Assembly: GCA_002477625.1 (NCBI GenBank)
Contig: DLQQ01000086.1
Coordinates: 3,757-34,996, forward strand
Length of the DNA: 31,240 nt
Source of the DNA: Candidatus Arcticimaribacter sp. UBA7428
GTDB taxonomy: Bacteria; Bacteroidota; Bacteroidia; Flavobacteriales; Flavobacteriaceae
Direction of reading: 5' to 3'
Shown here: positions 8,627-18,334 of the stretch, piece by piece
Layout of the letters: every line of letters starts with the position of its first letter
Numbering within the stretch: position 1 is the stretch's first letter
Program-made: the position numbers and the translations under genes
The notes under the pieces: generated by a model
What the model was told of the DNA's origin: nothing
Database searches by the model: none
Seen by the model: the letters and a program-made list of their open reading frames with translations, nothing else

Positions 8627-10213
8627 ATGATTCAATCCTATAAAAAACCACTCCAACTCGAAGAACAATACGACGCCATTATTATCGGAACTGGAATGGG
8701 GAGTTTGACAACCGCTGCCTTTCTGGCAAAGGAAGGTAAGAAGGTGTTGTTGTTGGAACGTCATTATACGGCTGGTGGTTTTACGCACATCTTCAAAAGA
8801 AAGGGATATGAATGGGATGTTGGAATTCATTATATCGGAGAGGTTCAAAAAGAAAACAGCGCCCTGCGTAAAATGTTCGATTACATCACCGACAAAAACC
8901 TGCATTGGGCCGATATGGGGGAGGTATATGATCAGATCATTATCGGAGACAAGCACTATGACTTTGTAAAAGGAGTCGATGCATTTATAGATAAAATGGT
9001 TGGTTATTTCCCAGAAGAACGCAGGGCTATTGAAGCCTATGTTGATATCGTTTTTAAGGCCAACAAGGCTATGGGGAAATTTTACATCAATAAAGCGCTT
9101 CCAAAAATAATAGGGAACCTAATCGGTGGGATGCTGCAAAAACCCTACAAAGAATTCTCTGACAAAACCACCTATGAAGTGTTGCGTTCGCTTACGGACA
9201 ATGAAGAGCTGATTAAAGTATTCTGTGGACAATATGGCGATTATGGACTTCCACCAAAGCAAAGTAGTTTTGCCATGCATGCATCGGTTGTAAAGCATTA
9301 TTTTGGGGGAGGAAGTTTTCCAATCGGAGGGTCATCTCAGATTGTAGACACCATAGACCCGGTCATTGAAGCGGCAAAAGGAACCATCTTGATCAATGCT
9401 GAAGTGGATGAAATCATCCTCGACAAGCAACGTGCTATTGGGGTGAAAATGAGTGATGGAAAATCATTTTATGCACCGATAATCATAAGCGGAGCAGGAA
9501 TCATGAACACCTATAAAAAGATGATTCCCAAAGATCATAAAATCCATAAGGAATTTTCAGAGCAGTTGACCAAAGTAAAACCTTCTGTAGCACACGGATG
9601 TTTGTATATCGGATTGAATGGGACTCCAGAAGAACTGAAACTGCCAAAGAAAAATTTATGGATTTATCCAGAAGACTTAGATCACGATGGCTGTGTGGAT
9701 CGTTTTCTAAAAGATCACGAGCAGGCCTTTCCCGTAGTCTATGTATCTTTTCCGTCAGCAAAAGATCCCAGCTGGTCTGAACGTTATCCCAACAAAAGTA
9801 CGATTGACATCATTACCCTACTACCCTATGAAAGTTTTCATCAATGGGATGCAACACGCTGGATGAAAAGAGGCGAGACTTATGAAGCCTATAAAGAACG
9901 TTTTTCGCAGCGTTTACTAAACCACTTATTTGAGCATTTTCCGCACCTAAAAGATTCAATCGATTGTTATGAATTATCTACTCCCCTTACGACAAAACAC
10001 TTTGTCAATTATGAACACGGTGAGCTCTACGGGTTGGAGCACACCCCTGAACGGTATAAGCAAAAATTCCTGAATCCAAGAACACCTATTAAAGGGTTGT
10101 TTTTAACAGGTCAAGACATTGTAACTGCAGGAGTTGGAGGAGCACTTTTTTCTGGTTTTATAACAACAACAGCTATTACGGGTAAAAATTTATGGAAAAA
10201 AATATACGCCTAA
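8627..10213 (+). CDS. NAD(P)/FAD-dependent oxidoreductase, phytoene desaturase / retinol saturase-like
   Basis: A 528-residue flavoprotein of the CrtI/retinol-saturase superfamily. The dinucleotide-binding motif is YDAIIIGTGMGSLTTAAFL (15-33), with ribose-binding Glu44 (LLLER) and the AGGFTH turn (49-54) typical of the group. PIGGSSQIVDTI lies in the middle. The C-terminal FAD signature GLFLTGQDIVTAGVGGALFS spans 490-509. The region after the N-terminus (WDVGIHYIGE) looks closer to retinol saturase (13,14-reductase) than to classical CrtI desaturases. Members act on polyene or other hydrophobic substrates at membranes; the actual substrate cannot be read from sequence. No crtB or other carotenoid gene is adjacent, so a role in pigment synthesis is not supported by context. 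It appears to be monocistronic or loosely linked to the downstream lipoprotein gene, 99 bases away. Confidence 0.86.
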   Translation: MIQSYKKPLQLEEQYDAIIIGTGMGSLTTAAFLAKEGKKVLLLERHYTAGGFTHIFKRKGYEWDVGIHYIGEVQKENSALRKMFDYITDKNLHWADMGEVYDQIIIGDKHYDFVKGVDAFIDKMVGYFPEERRAIEAYVDIVFKANKAMGKFYINKALPKIIGNLIGGMLQKPYKEFSDKTTYEVLRSLTDNEELIKVFCGQYGDYGLPPKQSSFAMHASVVKHYFGGGSFPIGGSSQIVDTIDPVIEAAKGTILINAEVDEIILDKQRAIGVKMSDGKSFYAPIIISGAGIMNTYKKMIPKDHKIHKEFSEQLTKVKPSVAHGCLYIGLNGTPEELKLPKKNLWIYPEDLDHDGCVDRFLKDHEQAFPVVYVSFPSAKDPSWSERYPNKSTIDIITLLPYESFHQWDATRWMKRGETYEAYKERFSQRLLNHLFEHFPHLKDSIDCYELSTPLTTKHFVNYEHGELYGLEHTPERYKQKFLNPRTPIKGLFLTGQDIVTAGVGGALFSGFITTTAITGKNLWKKIYA

Positions 10214-10258
10214 CTACCTAGTTTTTTTAGTTGTAATCAGCAGTCCAATTTATTTTTA

Positions 10259-10289
10259 ATTGCCTAGTGCAATTCAAAAATGTATCTTG
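10259..10289 (+). promoter_or_regulatory. possible promoter for the NTF2-like lipoprotein gene
   Basis: ATTG at 10259-10262 and TATCTTG at 10283-10289 are 20 bases apart and resemble a degenerate Bacteroidetes -33/-7 pair. The ATG is at 10313. An E. coli-like TATAAT at 10293-10298 is also present but is less relevant in this phylum. Confidence 0.3.
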
Positions 10290-10312
10290 TGATATAATCA
10301 TTAATATTTTAT

Positions 10313-10816
10313 ATGAAAAACTTAGTAAAACTACTTGTTGTATCACTTATGTTAAGTGCATGCACAACACAGAACACAGAAGCTGCAAAAGAGCGTATGA
10401 TTGGGTTTCATCCGAATCCAGAAATCCAAGAATTACAATGGCATTTGGGGACTCAAAAAGCTATTGATCGTGTAATTGCTTTAGACAAAGAGTGGTCTTC
10501 AAGAAACTTTGAAGGAATGAGAGAATTTTTTATTGATTCGGTTCAAGTTACTGATCCCACAGGAAAAACAATAAATAATTTTGAAGAGTTCAAAGCTGGT
10601 TTAGAAGCCGAAGACCCTACAATAAGCTGGACTTTTCAGTACGCATATTCTGTAGACATCGATCCATCTCAAGGTGGTGAACATGTTCAAGCTGGATTTA
10701 AAGTTACCGTTCCAGGTGAAGAAGATGACGTTACAGAATATTATATCCATGAAAGTTACTTCATCAGGGATGAAAAAATTGTAACCCTAAGTCAATTCAA
10801 ACAAGCGATCCAATAA
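10313..10816 (+). CDS. small lipoprotein with NTF2/SnoaL-like domain
   Basis: A 167-residue protein starting with a type II signal peptide whose lipobox is LSAC, so Cys17 would be lipidated. Residues from about 45 to 165 have the layout of a SnoaL-like/NTF2 cone fold. A helix carries AIDRVIALDKEWSSRNFEGM, followed by short strands with FIDSVQVTDPTGK, a linking helix NFEEFKAGL, and beta strands with aromatic residues (WTFQYAYSVDID, EYYIHESYFIRDEKI). Such folds are used both as enzymes and as simple binding modules; no catalytic set is obvious, and function is not known. Similar proteins are common in marine flavobacteria. The gene has its own possible promoter and two hairpin terminators downstream, so it looks like a separate transcription unit. 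Confidence 0.78.
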   Translation: MKNLVKLLVVSLMLSACTTQNTEAAKERMIGFHPNPEIQELQWHLGTQKAIDRVIALDKEWSSRNFEGMREFFIDSVQVTDPTGKTINNFEEFKAGLEAEDPTISWTFQYAYSVDIDPSQGGEHVQAGFKVTVPGEEDDVTEYYIHESYFIRDEKIVTLSQFKQAIQ

Positions 10817-10820
10817 TCAC

Positions 10821-10839
10821 AAAGCCCTAACTGGGTTTT
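10821..10839 (+). terminator. weak rho-independent-type hairpin after the lipoprotein gene
   Basis: AAAGCCC (10821-10827), loop TAACT, then GGGTTTT (10833-10839) can pair with one G-T wobble and end in T residues. It starts 4 bases after the lipoprotein stop codon. Confidence 0.5.
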
Positions 10840-10863
10840 AAAGATTAGCGAAAATTACAGCAA

Positions 10864-10894
10864 AAAAAAAGGTTCCCTTTAGGAACCTTTTTTT
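10864..10894. terminator. bidirectional terminator between the lipoprotein gene and sucC
   Basis: A perfect GGTTCC / GGAACC stem (10871-10876 and 10882-10887) with a five-base loop is flanked by an A run on the left (10864-10870) and a T run on the right (10888-10894). It can therefore terminate transcripts from both strands. It serves the converging lipoprotein (+) and sucC (-) genes. Confidence 0.85.
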
Positions 10895-10951
10895 ATTATC
10901 TGAATTGAGTAGTGAAAAATTCACAAACCCATTTGATTTCGTATTAAAAAA

Positions 10952-12145
10952 TTAGCCAATCGCTTCTTGAACCTTATCTGCCGCTTCTTGAAAAGCAGTA
11001 GCAGAAAGTACATTCAAACCAGAGTTGTCAATTAATTCTTTTGCAATGTCTGCATTTGTACCTTGAAGACGAACAATAATCGGAACGTTTATGGCATCAC
11101 CGAGATTTGTATATGCATCTACAATCCCTTGTGCTACTCGATCACAACGAACAATACCACCAAAAATATTAACTAAAATAGCTTTTACATTTGGATCTTT
11201 TAAGATCAAACGAAATGCGGTTTCTACACGAGCCGCATCAGCAGTTCCACCCACATCTAAAAAGTTAGCTGGATCTCCACCTGCCTGCTTAATTAAGTCC
11301 ATAGTTGCCATTGCCAAACCGGCTCCGTTTACCATACAACCAACATTACCATCCAAATCAACATAATTCAATCCAACTTCTCCTGCTTCAACTTCAATAG
11401 CGTTTTCTTCACGGATATCGCGAAGTGCTAAATAATCTTTGTGGCGAAACAAGGCATTATCATCTAACGATACTTTGGCGTCAACAGCTAAAATACGGTC
11501 ATCAGATGTTTTAAGTACAGGGTTTATTTCAAATAAAGAAGAATCTGATTTATCGTAAGCAGCATACAATGCAGTAATAAACTTGGTCATCTCCTTAAAC
11601 GCTTGACCACTCAAACCTAAATTAAAAGCAACTTTACGTGCTTGAAAAGGGAGCATTCCAGTAGCAGGATCAATTTCTTCAGTAAAAATTAAGTGGGGGG
11701 TTTCTTCGGCTACAGTTTCAATATCCATACCACCTTCTGTAGAATACATGATCATGTTTCTCCCGGTTGCACGATTCAATAAAACTGAAACATAGAATTC
11801 ACTGGTTTCTGAAGCTCCAGGATAATACACATCTTCACAGACCAATACCTGGTGCACCGGCTTCCCTTGCGGGGGAGTTTGAGGCGTAATGAGTTGCATA
11901 CCGATAATCTGATCTGCTATAGTAGAAACTTCATCAAGGTTTTTTGCAAGTTTTACACCGCCACCTTTTCCACGACCACCTGCATGAATCTGTGCTTTGA
12001 TTACATGCCATCCCGCACCCGTTTCTTTGGTTAGTGTTTCTGCCGCTTTAACAGCCTCTTCAGCCGTTTGTGCAACAATACCACGTTGTATTGCTACACC
12101 GAAACTTGCTAAGATCTCTTTCCCTTGATATTCGTGTAAATTCAT
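10952..12145 (-). CDS. sucC: succinyl-CoA synthetase (ADP-forming) subunit beta
   Basis: A 397-residue ATP-grasp protein. It begins MNLHEYQGKEIL, as in most SucC proteins. The nucleotide-binding loop is GGRGKGGGVKLAK, the ATP-grasp centre includes FEINPV, and the C-terminal CoA-ligase part has DVGGTA followed by VNIFGGIVRCD. The enzyme couples cleavage of succinyl-CoA to phosphorylation of ADP or GDP in the TCA cycle and works with SucD, which bears the phosphorylated His. No sucD lies next to it in this window, so the two subunit genes are separated, as is usual in flavobacteria. Length is a little above the E. coli protein, within the family range. A promoter with a well-matched -7 box precedes the gene, and a bidirectional terminator follows it, so it looks monocistronic. 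Confidence 0.97.
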   Translation of the reverse strand: MNLHEYQGKEILASFGVAIQRGIVAQTAEEAVKAAETLTKETGAGWHVIKAQIHAGGRGKGGGVKLAKNLDEVSTIADQIIGMQLITPQTPPQGKPVHQVLVCEDVYYPGASETSEFYVSVLLNRATGRNMIMYSTEGGMDIETVAEETPHLIFTEEIDPATGMLPFQARKVAFNLGLSGQAFKEMTKFITALYAAYDKSDSSLFEINPVLKTSDDRILAVDAKVSLDDNALFRHKDYLALRDIREENAIEVEAGEVGLNYVDLDGNVGCMVNGAGLAMATMDLIKQAGGDPANFLDVGGTADAARVETAFRLILKDPNVKAILVNIFGGIVRCDRVAQGIVDAYTNLGDAINVPIIVRLQGTNADIAKELIDNSGLNVLSATAFQEAADKVQEAIG

Positions 12146-12165
12146 TCGTTTAAAATTTAATTGAA

Positions 12166-12199
12166 CAAAAATAAAGAAGTTAAATCAATTAAAATCAAT
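12166..12199 (-). promoter_or_regulatory. sucC: promoter of sucC (Bacteroidetes type)
   Basis: On the minus strand ATTG (12196-12199) is followed after 22 bases by TATTTTTG (12166-12173), an exact TAnnTTTG match. The sucC ATG is 20 bases further down, giving a leader of roughly 15 bases. This box shares the 168-base divergent gap with the lysA promoter. Confidence 0.58.
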
Positions 12200-12267
12200 C
12201 CACAGGAAAAGTATTTTGTTTTATTTAAAACATTATTTTATATTTTTAATATATTCTTGTAAAGCCC

Positions 12268-12297
12268 TTTCACAGTAGGAAATTGTTTTTACTTTTG
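12268..12297 (+). promoter_or_regulatory. lysA: promoter of lysA (Bacteroidetes type)
   Basis: TTTC at 12268-12271, then 18 bases, then TACTTTTG at 12290-12297, an exact match to the -7 consensus. The ATG at 12314 is 16 bases downstream. I see no riboswitch-sized leader, so lysine-riboswitch control is not supported. Confidence 0.58.
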
Positions 12298-12313
12298 TAG
12301 TAAAGATTACAAA

Positions 12314-13552
12314 ATGAATTACGCAGAATTAGGTTCAGTTGCAAAAGAATTTGGAGGTCCACTTTATGTTTATGATGCAGAAAAAATAAAGTTTCAGTAC
12401 GACCGCTTGAGCAATGCCTTTAGTGGGGTGAAGAATCTTAAATTGAACTATGCTACCAAAGCGCTTTCCAATGTTTCCATTTTAAAATACATCCAAAGCC
12501 TTGGTGCCGGTCTAGATACCGTATCCATTCAGGAGGTACGTCTTGGTCTGGCAGCTGGTTTTGAACCGAGCTCCATCATTTTTACTCCCAACGGAGTTTC
12601 GTTATCTGAAATTGAAGAAGTTGCAAAACTCGGAGCACAAATTAATATTGACAACCTTTCTATTTTAGAGCAATTCGGCAGTAAATATCCGACAGTACCT
12701 GTTTGTATTCGAATCAACCCACACGTGATGGCTGGTGGAAATTCTAATATTTCTGTGGGTCATATCGATTCTAAATTTGGAATTTCAATTCACCAAATAC
12801 CCCATTTAATTCGAATTACCGAAAATACCCGAATGAACATCAATGGAATTCACATGCACACAGGAAGTGATATTCTAGACATCGATGTTTTTCTTCATGC
12901 ATCCGAGATTTTATTCGAAACCGCTAAAAACTTTAAGGATCTGAGTTTTATTGACTTTGGATCAGGCTTTAAAGTGCCCTACAAAATTGGCGATATAGAA
13001 ACCAATATTGAAGAATTAGGAGAACGCTTGACCGAAAAATTCAATGACTTTTGTACAGAATATGGGAGAGAGTTGACCCTAGCCTTTGAGCCGGGTAAAT
13101 TTTTAGTCAGTGAAGCGGGTTATTTTATATCCAAAGTAAACGTAGTCAAACAAACAACCTCAACCGTTTTTGCACAAATCGATAGTGGTTTCAACCACCT
13201 TATTCGACCCATGTTTTACGGTTCTCACCATGAGATAGAAAACATATCAAACCCAGAAGGAAGGGAGCGTTTTTATTCTGTTGTAGGATATATTTGTGAA
13301 ACAGACACCTTTGGGAGTAACCGCAAAATATCCGAAATAAACGAAGGGGATTTCCTAGTCTTCCGAAATGCAGGTGCGTACTGCCAAACCATGGCTAGTA
13401 ATTATAATTCCAGATTTCGACCAGCAGAAGTATTATGGATCAATAAAAAAGCACATCTGATCCGCAAGGAAGAAACCTTTGAAGACATATTGCACAACCA
13501 AGTGGTTTTGGATTTTGATACGGTTGCTCAAAAAGAAACCGCTAAGGCTTAA
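12314..13552 (+). CDS. lysA: diaminopimelate decarboxylase
   Basis: A 412-residue fold-III PLP enzyme. The PLP lysine is Lys49 in YATKALSN, at the N-terminal side of the barrel. [20 protein letters not shown] and [11 protein letters not shown] follow as barrel motifs, and the C-terminal part has [10 protein letters not shown] (the cysteine of the CExxD-like motif at the dimer active site) and [16 protein letters not shown]. The enzyme decarboxylates meso-diaminopimelate to L-lysine, the last step of lysine biosynthesis. AGAYCQ has Cys where Gly is common. Orn/Arg decarboxylase relatives share this fold, but motif details and the flavobacterial setting favour LysA. Its stop codon overlaps the mnmA stop inside the palindrome CTTAAG (13548-13553), so the two convergent genes share 4 bases. 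Confidence 0.93.
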   Translation: MNYAELGSVAKEFGGPLYVYDAEKIKFQYDRLSNAFSGVKNLKLNYATKALSNVSILKYIQSLGAGLDTVSIQEVRLGLAAGFEPSSIIFTPNGVSLSEIEEVAKLGAQINIDNLSILEQFGSKYPTVPVCIRINPHVMAGGNSNISVGHIDSKFGISIHQIPHLIRITENTRMNINGIHMHTGSDILDIDVFLHASEILFETAKNFKDLSFIDFGSGFKVPYKIGDIETNIEELGERLTEKFNDFCTEYGRELTLAFEPGKFLVSEAGYFISKVNVVKQTTSTVFAQIDSGFNHLIRPMFYGSHHEIENISNPEGRERFYSVVGYICETDTFGSNRKISEINEGDFLVFRNAGAYCQTMASNYNSRFRPAEVLWINKKAHLIRKEETFEDILHNQVVLDFDTVAQKETAKA

Positions 13553-14742
13553 GAAATAACACCCGAACCCAGAAGTTCTTCTCCTGCATACCACGCCACA
13601 AACTGCCCTTCACTAATTGCAGTTTGAGGGCTGTCAAACAGTACAAACAAACCTTCTTTTTCACAGTATAAGGTTGCTTTTTCTAAAGGTTGGCGGTACC
13701 GAATTCGAGCCTGAACCGCTAAGGTTTCACCCCAAGTGATTTTTAGATCATCTCGTACCCAATGTACTTCATCTTGTGTAACGAGTAGGCCACGTCGCAA
13801 TAAGCCTGGATGCTGCTTGCCTTGACCTGTATAGACGACGTTTTCCTCCACATCAGTGTCGATAATAAACAAGGGTTCTGGAGTACCTCCCACTCCCAAA
13901 CCTTTGCGTTGCCCCTTTGTAAAAAAGTGAGCACCTTGATGGCTACCTACACGCTTTCCATCGGAAACCTGGTAGCTTCTTTTGGTACTGTGATAGCGCA
14001 ACAGTTCTTTTTGTGTTGCAAAGGTTTCTTGCGTTTCATTATAGACTTCGTTTGATTCCGAAATCTCTATGATGTCTCCTTGTTGAGCTGAAAGTTTTTG
14101 CTGTAAAAAGTCTGGCAAACTTACTTTTCCTATAAAACACAGACCTTGAGAATCTTTTTTGTCGGCGGTTATCAAATCTTGTGCAGCGGCAATTTCTCTA
14201 ACTTCTGTCTTTTGTAATTCACCTATTGGAAATAAAACCTTAGATAATTGTTCCTGGGTCAATTGACACAAAAAATACGATTGATCTTTATTGGCATCGG
14301 CACCACTCAATAAACGGTGAACAGATTTACCCTCAGCATTCACTTGTATATCAGTTCGGCAATAGTGGCCCGTTGCGACATAATCAGCACCCAGTGAAAG
14401 GGCAATGTCCATAAAAACATCGAACTTAATTTCACGATTACACAAGACATCTGGATTGGGGGTGCGCCCTTTTTGATATTCGGCAAACATATAGTCTACA
14501 ATACGATCCTTGTACTCGACGCTCAAGTCTACAGTTTGAAAAGGAATACCAAGCTTTTCAGCAACAATCATGGCATCATTACTATCTTCTAACCAAGGAC
14601 ATTCATTGGAAAGTGTAACGGTTTCATCGTGCCAATTTTTCATGAAAAGTGCGATCACATCATAGCCTTGCTCTTGGAGCAGGTATGCTGCAACGCTCGA
14701 ATCGACACCTCCAGAGAGGCCAACAACGACTTTCTTTTTCAT
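13549..14742 (-). CDS. mnmA: tRNA-specific 2-thiouridylase MnmA
   Basis: A 397-residue PP-loop ATPase beginning with [18 protein letters not shown] (the PP-loop SGGVDSS is at 10-16). The two catalytic cysteines are present: Cys101 in [12 protein letters not shown] and Cys202 in [13 protein letters not shown]. The enzyme adenylates U34 in tRNA-Lys, -Glu and -Gln and inserts sulfur to give s2U34, using sulfur relayed from a cysteine desulfurase. Length is normal for the family. It lies 55 bases downstream of yidC but has its own -7 box (14747-14754) ending 4 bases before the ATG. That spacing suggests a leaderless or nearly leaderless transcript. Confidence 0.97.
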   Translation of the reverse strand: MKKKVVVGLSGGVDSSVAAYLLQEQGYDVIALFMKNWHDETVTLSNECPWLEDSNDAMIVAEKLGIPFQTVDLSVEYKDRIVDYMFAEYQKGRTPNPDVLCNREIKFDVFMDIALSLGADYVATGHYCRTDIQVNAEGKSVHRLLSGADANKDQSYFLCQLTQEQLSKVLFPIGELQKTEVREIAAAQDLITADKKDSQGLCFIGKVSLPDFLQQKLSAQQGDIIEISESNEVYNETQETFATQKELLRYHSTKRSYQVSDGKRVGSHQGAHFFTKGQRKGLGVGGTPEPLFIIDTDVEENVVYTGQGKQHPGLLRRGLLVTQDEVHWVRDDLKITWGETLAVQARIRYRQPLEKATLYCEKEGLFVLFDSPQTAISEGQFVAWYAGEELLGSGVIS

Positions 14743-14746
14743 GAGA

Positions 14747-14776
14747 CAAAGATAATAAATAGATGCTTGAAGTAAA
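14747..14776 (-). promoter_or_regulatory. mnmA: candidate promoter of mnmA, start codon almost at the expected transcription start
   Basis: On the minus strand TTTA (14773-14776), 18 bases, TATCTTTG (14747-14754): exact -7 box with a one-base-off -33 box. Only 4 bases separate the box from the ATG at 14742. Confidence 0.5.
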
Positions 14777-14797
14777 TATTCCTATGGAAGCCTAAAA

Positions 14798-16618
14798 CTA
14801 GCGCTTTCTTTTAGCGTTTTTCTGCTGCTCAGCCTGCTCCATGGCTTGCTGTAGGCGAGCGGAAAAACCACTTTTCTTCTTGGGTTTTTTCTTATTTTCT
14901 TCCAGCTGAGTCAAAATCTTAGCATCGTCTACAATGAAGTGTTTAATAACGAGCATCAAGACAATGGTCAACACATTCGAAACGAAGTAATACAAACTCA
15001 AACCACTTGCATAGTTGTTGAAGAAAAACAACATCATCAAAGGCATGATGTACATGATCACTTTCATATTGGGTATACCCGGTTGCTGTGGAGCTGCTTG
15101 CTGTCCAGCAGTCATCATGGTATAGAAGAAAATTGCAATAGATGCCAGAATAGGAAATAAACTGACATGATCTCCATAAAAAGGAATGTTGAATCCTAAT
15201 TCGTAAACAGAATCGTAAGAAGAAAGATCATCTGCCCATAAAAAGCTTTTTTCACGTAAAGCAAAGGCTACTGGGAAGAAACTGAAGAGCGCATAAAACA
15301 CCGGAAGTTGAATCAAAGCGGGTAAACATCCCGACATGGGATTGGCTCCGGCTTTGGAATAGAGTGCCATGGTTTCTTGCTGCCGTTTTACAGAATCATC
15401 TTTATACTTAGCTGTTATTTCATCGACTTCAGGCTTTAAAACCTTCATCTTGATTTGTGAAACATATGATTTATAAGTCACCGGAGACATTACCAAACGC
15501 ACTAAAATCGTCATTACAATAATAGCAATTCCGTAAGGCAAAAAGGAACTTAAGAAATTAAAGGTCGGTGTAAATATATATTTATTAATCCAACCAAAAA
15601 TACCCCAACCAAAGTCAATAGAATCTTCTAAACCAAGATCATATTGTGCTAAAGTATCATATTCTGTAGGTCCAAAATACCATTTAAAATTCTGATTGAT
15701 TTCTCCTTGAGACACAACTGGAATTTGTGTTTGATATACCTTGGTAAACTCTTGATCTACTATATCCGAATCCACTAAACTTTCGGAAGTAAAGTTTACC
15801 GTTTCAAATGCTTTAGATGGTATTAGAATTGAATTGAAAAAATGTTGCTTATACGAAATCCAGTGCACATCTTTATCTTCTTCCTCATCATCTGAAGCCC
15901 CTGATAAATAATCTATTTTGTCGTCTTCAAAACCATAGGTAAGCAAATGATATCGGTTCTCATACTCAATACTTCTCGAATTCCTAAAAGCCTTTAGATC
16001 CCAGCTAATTTGCTGTTGCTCTCTGGTATTGATCAATCGACCCATACCCTCGGAACGGATCGAAAAGTCAACCATATAGTCGTTGGCATTGATCTGATAT
16101 TCAAAAACAATATACTGAGAAGTACTGACAGCTGCTGTAAGGGTTACCCTTTGGTTCCCATTGCGTTCTGTGATTTTAGGAGTGAAATAAAAATCTGTTG
16201 TATTTAAAATTCTTCCATCCGAAGTAGTAAAACTGTAATTGAAGTTTTGATTTTCCTTGATGAGGTATAAGGGTTCCTCTTTGTAATTATTAAACTCTTT
16301 GAGTCGTAAACTCGATATTTGAGCACCTTTGGGTGCAAAAGTGATGGCCAATTTTTCATTTTCGATACCTACTTCCTTACTAGAATTGTTTTGAAATAAA
16401 TTAGCATACGAACCAAAACTAGCTTGTAGTTGTTGACTTTGCAGTGAGTCACTCATAACCACTGCGTTCGATGCATCCCCGGCCGCCGACTCCGATTGTG
16501 TTGCCGCGTTATTTGTTGCTTCCTCAACTGGAGGTTGGTTGTAAAGCATCCAAGTAAGAATGAGTGCAATAAGGAAAAATCCTACAAACTGCCAGGGGTC
16601 AAATTTTTTCTGTTCCAT
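14798..16618 (-). CDS. yidC: membrane protein insertase YidC
   Basis: A 606-residue YidC/Oxa1 protein of the Gram-negative type. Residues 9-25 form the N-terminal membrane helix, and about 75-330 the beta-sandwich periplasmic domain, which has the acidic loop ASDDEEEDKD (241-250). The conserved five-helix core begins near 340. The hydrophilic-groove arginine is Arg374 in ILVRLVMSPV. NPMSGCLPALIQLPVFYALF (426-445) is a family signature. The C-terminus is Lys/Arg-rich (575-606), suiting ribosome contact. YidC inserts and folds inner-membrane proteins alone or with SecYEG. It sits 24 bases downstream of pyrG, probably in one operon. ftsY, which targets ribosomes to the same membrane, is about 13 kb away. 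Confidence 0.97.
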   Translation of the reverse strand: MEQKKFDPWQFVGFFLIALILTWMLYNQPPVEEATNNAATQSESAAGDASNAVVMSDSLQSQQLQASFGSYANLFQNNSSKEVGIENEKLAITFAPKGAQISSLRLKEFNNYKEEPLYLIKENQNFNYSFTTSDGRILNTTDFYFTPKITERNGNQRVTLTAAVSTSQYIVFEYQINANDYMVDFSIRSEGMGRLINTREQQQISWDLKAFRNSRSIEYENRYHLLTYGFEDDKIDYLSGASDDEEEDKDVHWISYKQHFFNSILIPSKAFETVNFTSESLVDSDIVDQEFTKVYQTQIPVVSQGEINQNFKWYFGPTEYDTLAQYDLGLEDSIDFGWGIFGWINKYIFTPTFNFLSSFLPYGIAIIVMTILVRLVMSPVTYKSYVSQIKMKVLKPEVDEITAKYKDDSVKRQQETMALYSKAGANPMSGCLPALIQLPVFYALFSFFPVAFALREKSFLWADDLSSYDSVYELGFNIPFYGDHVSLFPILASIAIFFYTMMTAGQQAAPQQPGIPNMKVIMYIMPLMMLFFFNNYASGLSLYYFVSNVLTIVLMLVIKHFIVDDAKILTQLEENKKKPKKKSGFSARLQQAMEQAEQQKNAKRKR

Positions 16619-16642
16619 AATATTAGATAACTATTAAGTAGG

Positions 16643-18283
<1,641 letters not shown>

Positions 18284-18334
18284 TTACCGGGCTTAAAATT
18301 ACAAAAACTATTGAAATAAATAGAGTTCTAAGCC

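Noticed and set aside
10214..10312. Imperfect inverted repeat AACTA...TAGTT after the flavoenzyme gene as terminator
   Set aside because: The five-base A/T stem with a long loop is too weak to call.
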